Assembly (NCBI GenBank): GCA_947247005.1
Contig: OX365949.1
Coordinates: 1,932,001 to 1,996,000 of the forward strand
Direction of reading: 5' to 3'
DNA from: Spisula solida
Lineage: Eukaryota; Mollusca; Bivalvia; Venerida; Mactridae
DNA: 64,000 nucleotides
The position numbers and the translations under genes are program-made. Below are positions 56,765 to 64,000 of the stretch, in pieces (within the stretch, counting starts at the first letter, position 1; every line of letters begins with the position of its first letter). A model generated the notes under the pieces. That model searched no databases. It was not told where the DNA came from and saw only the letters and a program-made list of their open reading frames with translations.

Positions 56765-57595
56765 TTACCCATTGATAACCAACACCAAAACTAAGTAAGC
56801 AAACACAACATTTTTATAATTATTCAGAGCACGAGAACTGAAGCCTTTGTTCTGATTGAATCGATCCAAACATATGCTAATCTTGCCAGTGTCGGAATAT
56901 CTATACTGTGTTGAGGACAAGGATTCGTTTGTTAGCGTAAAGAGCCTGTTGTCTCTCTCATCTGGCCGTGCTAGCGTCTCTTCTGGAAGAAGTTCAATTT
57001 GATCACACAAGAACAGTTCATTTAAATTTGCGTGTGTGACATCATATACATCAAGGGGGACATATATGGGTAACAAGTATCTATCGATAGCGTCTTCGAA
57101 AGAATTATGCATATTTACGAATACATAGTCCTCGTCGACTTCATGACATAAGTTCACCATTGATGATGTTTTGGGTTCTTTCGAATAACGTTCATACCGA
57201 TTAAAGTTTACTTGAAGGCGGTATGTTCTGGTTCCAGCAATGAGCTGCCATGTTTCTTGCAGTGTACGCCTCAGTACTTTCCGCAGTCTTGAAGGATTCA
57301 CGCTCGAGCCCGGATAAGATGATATGGCCACCAAATATTCTACATATTTTTTATCAAATGAAGGTCTATATAATGTCGCAACATTCCAAGCTTTCATGGC
57401 ATTCCGTTTCAACCATCTTGCATCTTTTTCCGATGTCTGCTTTAATTCAAATATAGCCGATATATCTATCCTGTCAATAGGTGTTAGTCTTAAGACAACA
57501 CTAAATGGTCCACCAATCCATTCGTTACTGTAATATCCACATTCGCCTCCAAGTCGTAATTGTCCCCATGTACACAATACACGGCGACATTCTGT
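56765..57595 (-). CDS. Gene B exon 2
   Basis: Same length (276 residues plus stop), acceptor and hydrophobic tail as gene A exon 2. About a dozen residue differences are seen (e.g. KQTSEKDARW for KHTSEKDARW, RKVLRR for RNVLSR, NSFEDA for SSFENA). The reading frame is intact. The same donor-like G|GTAAAT overlaps the stop. Confidence 0.72.
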   Translation of the reverse strand, partial: TECRRVLCTWGQLRLGGECGYYSNEWIGGPFSVVLRLTPIDRIDISAIFELKQTSEKDARWLKRNAMKAWNVATLYRPSFDKKYVEYLVAISSYPGSSVNPSRLRKVLRRTLQETWQLIAGTRTYRLQVNFNRYERYSKEPKTSSMVNLCHEVDEDYVFVNMHNSFEDAIDRYLLPIYVPLDVYDVTHANLNELFLCDQIELLPEETLARPDERDNRLFTLTNESLSSTQYRYSDTGKISICLDRFNQNKGFSSRALNNYKNVVFAYLVLVLVING

Positions 57596-57614
57596 CTGTA
57601 AATAAAGCAAGATA

Positions 57615-58215
57615 CAGGGTGTTAAAAAGAAAGTACACTGTTTCAATGTATATGTATCAAACCTCTTCATTCTGATATCGCACAGAAAATTTGCACATGT
57701 ATAGACAAAAGATGTAAGATTTTTCTGGTACCAGTTTCAAGATTATAGCTTGGATATTTTTTAGAAAAGTGTCAATTTACCAAAACTACCTTATTTTGCC
57801 CGTGACATCTATTCAGTGATTTATGACGTTCTCAAGATGTCTACCCTTCTGACGTTTCCGATCTTGCACTCGTTCTTTGAAACTTTTGATTACATTCGGA
57901 CACGAGTCTAAACAAATATTCGTTACCTTCTCTCTTGAAGTTCCTCATGAACATAGACGTGTCTGTTGGCTTTGGGCTGGACCTTAGCTAGTTCACATAG
58001 TCCCTCCCAAAAAGAAGTCGAAATGATTTAGATGGGTCACACAGCAGTCGTATTTCCTAGAAATTACTTTAAAACAGTAACTGTTTCATGTAATTAATCC
58101 AACCCCTTAAGTAAAATGTGTGGCCCTGATACATCTTGCATGAACCATGCACCATTGAAAACAATACATCACCTGTGGCGTTTAGGAATGAACTTGTTTA
58201 AATAGGCTAGTAACG
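57615..58215 (-). mobile_element. Mariner-like remnant in gene B intron
   Basis: Same position relative to exon 2 as in gene A (20 bases) and nearly the same sequence. It was therefore present before the duplication. Confidence 0.7.
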
Positions 58216-59652
58216 GGTTTATTTTTTCTCTTGGTCTTTCTGAATAGTTAGTGTTCAGGACGTTTGATAGGGTAAGGTTTGTTAAGATGATAGCAAACAA
58301 TAAGCACAATTGTAGCTTAATACATACTGAAGAGATATGTGAAATGAAAAAGGTATGTCGCGGTTCTATTTAAGGAAAATGACTAAAAATCTTGATATTT
58401 CGGAATTTATTCATTTTTACATTAAAATCGATATTTTTTGTTGTTAAAAAAATTTCATAAATGTACAAACACATATTATTTAAACATTCCTAGACACTTT
58501 TGGTATTGATAGGAAAATTCACAATTTTTTGACAAAACAAGAATAGACAAATTGACTGCTTAAAAGAAAAAAAATAATACACAAAATTAGCCGTAGCTAA
58601 AAACTACATTGATGATCAATATAATTTTTATTGCTCATTTTTTTGATAAAATTGTACTCAATCGAAAAGTTCAATAAATAAGATAGGTCATTGTACTACT
58701 TTTTGCGCTATGACGTCATTATTGTCCCCCTATATCATAAAAACCTTTAGTGAAATTGCGTAAAAGTGATGCATTATCTGCGCGGAAAAATTATTCTAAT
58801 ACCAAAAGAGTAATTACATTTGTATATTATATGCATGAAAGTATAGTAAATATGAACTTAGAAGAAATTTACGTGTTACAAGAATTGTTTTAGGTGCATT
58901 TACGTCGTAATTGTGTCTCTTTGCAATGAATATTGAGATAAAATGGCACAAAAATGCCAAATTAGTACATTTTGCACATATGTTTTCCCTATAATTTCTA
59001 GACTTGTCATAATTTATTTTTGACTAAGGATGTTGATTAAAGTGTACTTTATCTAAAAATTCCAATAAAACACAGGTGATCACGCTACGCTTTGTGCTAT
59101 TATGACCGAATTATCTCCCCTGTTTCACAATTTGGCAGTGACGTCGCATTCCATATATCAAGGGGGCACAGATCGGCCCTGAATTGATCACTGGAATATT
59201 CTTCACAGTTTTAATCAAGAGATCATCATTTTATTCCCTATATATCAGTAAATGGGGTTCTGTGTAGTCAATACAAACACTCATTATAAATGGATGAAAA
59301 TGTAAACGCTATTTCACGTAGAATGTGTTCATATTATTTACTCAGTGAATTTAGTTTTTACCCAAAAGTACCCATATTTATATTAACCCTAGATAGTGTC
59401 ACGACAAACAATTTGTCTAATTTTCACGACGATACTGTGCAAAACGTGGACTACATCCCCGTTTAAGGTTTATGCGCAGAAATGATGCGCATAAACAACT
59501 CTATCAGGCGTCTTTAAGTCAGCATACACGTCTATGCTCCTGTGGAACATCAACATAGAAGATAAGAAGATCAGTTTTGACAAATGTTCAAATGTACTCA
59601 ATAGTTTCAAAGGAAGCGAATTATGTCTACACGTTGATAACATCAAACATAC
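58216..59652 (-). other. Rest of gene B intron
   Basis: Close copy of 40621-42044 with small indels. No independent features. Confidence 0.6.
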
Positions 59653-60612
59653 CTTGAATGATTGCACCAAGACTTCTGACGGACCGCATTCATTGTTACT
59701 GTCGTCCACTACCATTGGGTTTTCCTCTGCGACATTTATACCGTCTAATATAGCAATGAAAGGTCCACTAAATGGGTTCTTGTGGTCGACATCTTTGCAC
59801 ATGGTATTTGTACTGCCTTCTTTCTCGTATGTGTTGCAAAGATAACAGAATATATTAGCGTATACCATACGAATGTTTTGATTTTGCGAAAATGTAGCAT
59901 TAAACATTGGACAGTAATCCCAGAACGGCTGCCATACCTTTGAACGACCCGTAACGTTACATTCCCGTATCGCATTGGTCACGCATTCTCTTGATTTGAC
60001 GCCTGTATGATTCGGAGGGACATACACTAGTTGACATCCCGTGGTTGTAGTACTACTGCCGGTTAAAAGTTTATAAGTGTCGAATGAATGATCTTCGTGG
60101 CCCCTTGGACATTCAACTGCCATCTTCCAGGGAATAATATCGTAAACGTCGTTGCAAAAAGCACATTCTGAATTGACGAAAATCTCTCCTGTTTGTGATG
60201 AAAGAACAGGTGCAAATGATGTATAATCAGTGTTGTTTACTTCGCATAATGTCTTTCTACTATCGATGTCTGGATTTAGGCGATGTGAACATGAATGTAT
60301 CATGATATAACTTTTAACGGCGATGTTTTCCTGTGCTACTATTGGTGATGTACATTTCCGCAATACGTCCGTTTCACCGGAATCAAAACAGCAATTACCA
60401 TATACTTCACATCCGGGTTTACAGGAGCACGAGCTACAGCATGATCGACTTGTATTGTCACTTTCCAAAACACTGGAGTTAGCATTTTCCTCACAAAATG
60501 AGGAATATGGACATAGCTCTTGTAACTGTGGAAGGAACGTCCACTTTTGTACAGAATGAACCTGTAATCTATAGCTTAGCAACGAAAGAAAGAAAATTAA
60601 TTTCATCCTCAT
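59653..60612 (-). CDS. Gene B exon 1
   Basis: 960 bases, identical in layout to gene A exon 1: signal peptide, somatomedin-B-like cysteine cluster, CALCN/CYLCN-type ectodomain (here NSECAFCNDVYD), donor TTCAAG|GTATGT. All visible cysteines of gene A are kept. Roughly 20 residue differences from A are scattered (e.g. RLNPD for HLNPD, VYVPPNHTG for AYIPPKHTG). No stop or frameshift. Confidence 0.78.
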
Positions 60613-60724
60613 TTTTCTTCAAAACACATAACGTGCACAAACGTAGAATAAATGGAATAACTCAAGATATACTCTGAATCCCGAAGTCTACCCGAGTCAC
60701 AAAGTCAAATGAGAAAGAGCTGCT

Positions 60725-60735
60725 GTATTTATAAC
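60725..60735 (-). promoter_or_regulatory. TATA box of gene B
   Basis: GTTATAAATAC on the minus strand, 113-123 bases before the ATG at 60612, exactly as in gene A. Confidence 0.6.
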
Positions 60736-61254
60736 ACTTGAAAGGCAATTAAATGACACACGAGGCGTCAACAGTGGAATTAATTTTCTTTTAATCGCGT
60801 TCATCCGTGTAATAATTATGCTTAACGAGAATATTAAACTGTTCGTACCGATGTACGCGAAGAAGCCTGGCTTGTTTATCGAGTATTAGGTTGGAATGAA
60901 ATTAATTATCTAAATCAAATACGAACAATTTGATACTGACTGTTGTATATCAAAGAACATACTATATCTTTATTACACTCAAATAACCCGTTACAGTCAT
61001 CATCAGACAGCCGTCCCATAGTTCCAAGTAACTATATTTGAAAGATAAACCATTACTTAACTGTGGCCGTCCACTATCTACAGGGATATACTGATTTCTG
61101 CAAAGAAATTATTCATGCAGACTGGAAGCACGTGAATCTCGTGTTTTTACAGGTAAGGCAATACCAGGCCATCAAATGCAAAAACCACGTGTTTTTGTAT
61201 TCACAATGTGTAGAAACTACTTTTGATCGGTTATGCAAAATATTATGTCGATAG

Positions 61255-62174
61255 GTATAACTCTAATGCGATCAATTGCAATACAAAAACAAACACAAAA
61301 TCCGCTATATTTATTGTTTCTGAATATTTAGGAGCATGAAAACTTCACATGGTGTGCTAAACGTGTGAATGCTTTTATTGGTAAGTGTTACGGTCCTTGC
61401 TTTAATCCATAACAAAAATATAGGCGATATTGTGTTTGTTTTTGTATAGTTCAATTTTGAACTCTGAGCCATGACCTCTCCGACTAGTCCATTTTGGCGG
61501 GTAGACTATGATTCATTACGCTCGGAGCGCATTTTTAATGATATGATTCTTACAGATATCTCTTCACAATCAGATTACAGTTTAGTCAAGTCGGCAACGT
61601 TCAGAATTTCTTACCCAAAAGTCCGTTGTTCGAATCCCTGGTTCGCTCATTTTTTTAATTCGTTGATTTATGTTATTTGGAGAGATTGTAAGTTAAAGAT
61701 TTTGTTTATATTTTTAATTTATCCATTGAAAGGTCTCGATTCAATATATTTATCATTATCTCTCATTTCGATCGTTGGTGTATTTCGAGCTTACTGACAT
61801 CCTATATTCGGTTGATTAATCTTCATAACGTTCTACAATATACATGTGACAAATATGGTTTGTCACATATACTAGTATTACACGGATTTTACAAGTTGTG
61901 TGCATTTAAAAAAATATAATAAAAATGAAAAACTATTTTGGTGGGATTCGAACACGCCCTGATCGGAAAAAAGTTATTTTCCAATGTACCAAGCGCTTTA
62001 CCGTTACGACCAACCAGACACATTAACTATTTGGCCATAATTGTATTACTTATCGTACTGGTCAAACCTATACCAACCTATATCGATTAGTGGTTAAAAC
62101 CTTAAAAGTGCAGTCACGGCTCAATGCTCGAAATCGAACTATACTGCAATTTATCGCGTTGGAGTTATACTGAA
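61255..62174. mobile_element. MITE (unit C), split by a nested element
   Basis: Copy of 55881-56103. Its right inverted repeat is interrupted at TA by the 695-base element at 61447-62141. The flanks are otherwise the same as in unit B. Confidence 0.85.
61447..62141. mobile_element. 695-bp element with TA target and tRNA-like arms
   Basis: Ends TAGTTCAATTTTGA and (inverted) TAGTTCGATTTCGA. TA is present on both sides (61445-61446, 62142-62143). Unit B keeps the empty site GTACTGC. In from each end at almost the same distance (180 and 187 bases) lies a tRNA-like B-box TGTTCGAATCCC pointing inward, each preceded by an A-box-like sequence (TTAGTCAAGTCGG on the left; TGGTCGTAACGG on the right strand). 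A 108-codon frame inside is incidental. Confidence 0.8.
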
Positions 62175-62212
62175 CTTTTCCCACAACATCAAAATACTAC
62201 CCATAAAACCAC

Positions 62213-62580
62213 TTACGTTTCTTTTGTACTGAGTTGATTTACTTCTCGCTTCTGACATAGTCTTTCTGATTTCCTCACTCATATTACATCTGTATGAATT
62301 CAACCTTCTATAGTAATCAAATTTATTTTGTTTGCATTCATTGTCAAACCTATTGTGCTGAGTATCATCAGTTATGCTTAGTTTGTTTTTATTCAACCTA
62401 TTGGCATTTTGCCTACATAACGGTGTACATACGCTCTCAACGGTGTCGCAAAAACATGATAAACATGTTATTTGCATTTGAATGACCACAAATCACATCC
62501 TGCAATTTATCATACACAGAGTTATCTGCTAGTGTGTTTAGGTATGTATATCTTCTATCATCATCCCATTATAATTTATA
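62213..62580 (-). CDS. Possible exon fragment downstream of gene C
   Basis: On the minus strand, one frame reads YTYLNTLADNSVYDKLQ (near 62560-62500). A second frame reads CKQNKFDYYRRLNSYRC, MSEEIRKTMSEARSKSTQ and a perfect donor AAC|GTAAGT near 62213. Unit B keeps the last part (EEIRKSMSEARSKSTQ) and the donor at 56150. The two frames do not join without a frameshift or a splice. The tyrosine-rich part could come from a receptor cytoplasmic tail. Family unknown; may be a relic. Confidence 0.28.
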
Positions 62581-63086
62581 CATATGCATTTTAATAGGAG
62601 TCATTTTGGTTATGTAAATCAATATTTGGTTTATCAAATTGTTTTGACTTAATTTCAAAATTGATACATGCATGGTCCGACATAATATTATGTTTTCTGT
62701 GATCAGATTGATAAGTTGAGTCCTGCCTTACTGTCTGATTTTCTATTATATTTTTATGTGATGTTTTTATGTTTTCTATTCTCAGCTGGTTAAGTTGGGT
62801 GCTTCCTTCCCTATCCGAATTTTCATCTTATTGTTTTCTTTTAGGTTAGGCATACTCGTGGATACTTCATATTGCCCGGTCATCGGTCAAACAAACGATG
62901 ACCATTTTAGAGTACTACGTTCAAATTATTAAAGTTGTCTTGGAGATTTATCTGAACTTCTTCGTAAGATTCACAACCATCTTTTACAATTGCGTTGTCC
63001 GCTAATTAACCTGGCAGTAAATATTTCTACAAAATAAGCTTCCTACGTGTTTCTTAGTTCAATGGACTTTCAAAATACGTTTGCCG

Positions 63087-63953
63087 TCAAATTTCTGTCA
63101 GTTCAGTTTCTATAGCATTCATTAACAACGTTTTTACCAATAGATAACTAACACCAAAACTAAACAAGCAAACACAATTATCAAGGGTACGAGCACTGAA
63201 GCCTTTGTTCTGATTGAATCGATCCAGGCATATGCTAATCTTTCCAGTGTCGGAATATCTATACTGTGTTGAGGACAAGGATTTGTTTGTTAGCGTGAAG
63301 AGCTTGTTATGTCCCTCATCGGGCAATGTTCGCGTCTCTTCTGGAAGAAGTTCAATTTGATCACACAAGAACAGTTCATTTAAATTTGCTTGTGTGACAT
63401 CATATACATCAAGGGAGACAAATATGGGTAATAAGTATGTATTGATAGCCTCTTCGAAAAAAGTATGCATATTTACGAATACATAGTCCCCGTCGACATC
63501 ATGATTTAAGTTCAGCATTAAAGATGATTTAGGTTCTTTCGAATAACGTTCATACCGATTAAAGTTTACTTGGAGGCGGTATGTTTTGGTTCCAGCAATG
63601 AGCTGCCATGTTTCATGCAGTGTACGAGACAGTACAGTCCTCAATCTTGAAGGATTCACACTTGATCCCGGATAAGATGATATGGCCACCAAATATTCCA
63701 CATATTTTTTGTCAAATGAAGGTCTATATAATGTCGCAACATTCCAAGCTTTCATGGCATTCCGTTTCAACCATCTTGCATCTTTTTCCGACTTGTGCTC
63801 TAATTCAAATATAACCGATATATCTATCTTGTCAATAGGTGTTAGTCTTAAGACAACACTAAATGGTCCACCAATCCATTCGTTACTGTAATATCCACAT
63901 TCGGCTCGAAGTCGTAATTGTCCCCATGAACACAATACACGGCGACATTCTGT
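63087..63953 (-). CDS. Gene C exon 2 (partial gene, altered C-terminus)
   Basis: Homologous to exon 2 of A and B from the acceptor onward, but more diverged (e.g. RAECGYYSNEW, VIFELEHKSEKD, HTFFEEAINTYL). After FSARTLDN, 11 bases found in A and B are missing. The hydrophobic tail is therefore read in another frame and runs on to a stop at 63087 (…LLMNAIETELTEI). The new tail is only weakly hydrophobic, so membrane attachment may be lost or changed. A donor-like G|GTAAAA is still present at the equivalent point. Exon 1 lies beyond the window. Confidence 0.65.
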   Translation of the reverse strand, partial: TECRRVLCSWGQLRLRAECGYYSNEWIGGPFSVVLRLTPIDKIDISVIFELEHKSEKDARWLKRNAMKAWNVATLYRPSFDKKYVEYLVAISSYPGSSVNPSRLRTVLSRTLHETWQLIAGTKTYRLQVNFNRYERYSKEPKSSLMLNLNHDVDGDYVFVNMHTFFEEAINTYLLPIFVSLDVYDVTQANLNELFLCDQIELLPEETRTLPDEGHNKLFTLTNKSLSSTQYRYSDTGKISICLDRFNQNKGFSARTLDNCVCLFSFGVSYLLVKTLLMNAIETELTEI

Positions 63954-63972
63954 CTGTAAATAAAACAAGATA

Positions 63973-64000
63973 CATGGTGTTAAAAAGTAAGTACACTGTT
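63973..64000 (-). mobile_element. Start of mariner-like remnant, gene C intron
   Basis: CATGGTGTTAAAAAGTAAGT next to TA, 20 bases from exon 2, as in A and B. Cut by the window end. Confidence 0.6.

Larger units (their letters stand above)
55419..60797 (-). repeat. Gene-array unit B (5.38 kb)
   Basis: Starts CGTTCATCCGTG and ends TTTTAATCG; unit C begins with the same CGTTCATCCGTG at 60798. It contains a ~1-kb flank with a MITE, a SINE-like 3' tail at 56345-56436 and gene B. Confidence 0.92.
60798..64000 (-). repeat. Gene-array unit C (partial)
   Basis: Begins with CGTTCATCCGTG like unit B and continues through the homologous flank to gene C exon 2. The window ends inside its intron, so exon 1 is not seen. 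It carries extra insertions, so it is longer than unit B up to this point. Confidence 0.9.

Noticed and set aside
61063..61254. Possible small exon between ACAG and GTAAGG (GYTDFCKEIIHADW...)
   Set aside because: The unit B equivalent has a stop (GACTGTAGC) at the same place and altered splice context.
61471..61797. 108-codon frame in the tRNA-like element
   Set aside because: It overlaps the tRNA-like module and has no homology; incidental.

Overview
This is eukaryotic, AT-rich, intron-containing and transposon-dense DNA. The interspersed repeats, a GT92 glycosyltransferase gene, a protostome-style Toll-like receptor pseudogene, and an Ngaro/DIRS-type element together point to a lophotrochozoan, most likely a bivalve mollusc. 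The species cannot be fixed from sequence alone. There are no bacterial features such as operons, Shine-Dalgarno sites or CRISPR arrays. Several long open frames are artefacts of tandem repeats.

Layout. 0-3 kb: a LINE reverse-transcriptase scrap, a degenerate mariner-like element and a MITE. 3.1-7.35 kb: the best intact gene, a two-exon GT92 glycosyltransferase (predicted 467 aa). Its intron holds a SINE-like copy and a 41-bp minisatellite. 7.9-13.4 kb: a CT microsatellite and a 4.4-kb, 36-bp-period minisatellite, which by chance is open on both strands. 14-17.4 kb: a possible transmembrane exon and a tandem duplication whose second copy has lost about 1.1 kb. 18.2-25 kb: a decayed CR1/L2-like LINE on the minus strand, whose ORF1 carries an SGNH hydrolase domain. 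27-29.4 kb: a Toll-like receptor pseudogene. 29.5-36.8 kb: three LINE remnants.

38.8-64 kb: a tandem array of paralogous minus-strand genes, A, B and C. Each encodes a secreted or membrane-tethered cysteine-rich ectodomain with a somatomedin-B-like N-terminus; only exon 2 of C lies in the window. The ectodomain resembles those of molluscan secretin/Methuselah-like receptors, but no seven-helix exon is visible. Between A and B sits a dead Ngaro/DIRS-type tyrosine-recombinase retrotransposon (about 43.19-55.42 kb; gag, RT, RNase H, recombinase, SGNH hydrolase). The B/C junction preserves the empty site, so both element ends can be placed. The element itself carries three later insertions.

The window is therefore best read as one healthy gene, one dying receptor family member, a small expanding gene family, and a datable stack of nested mobile elements.
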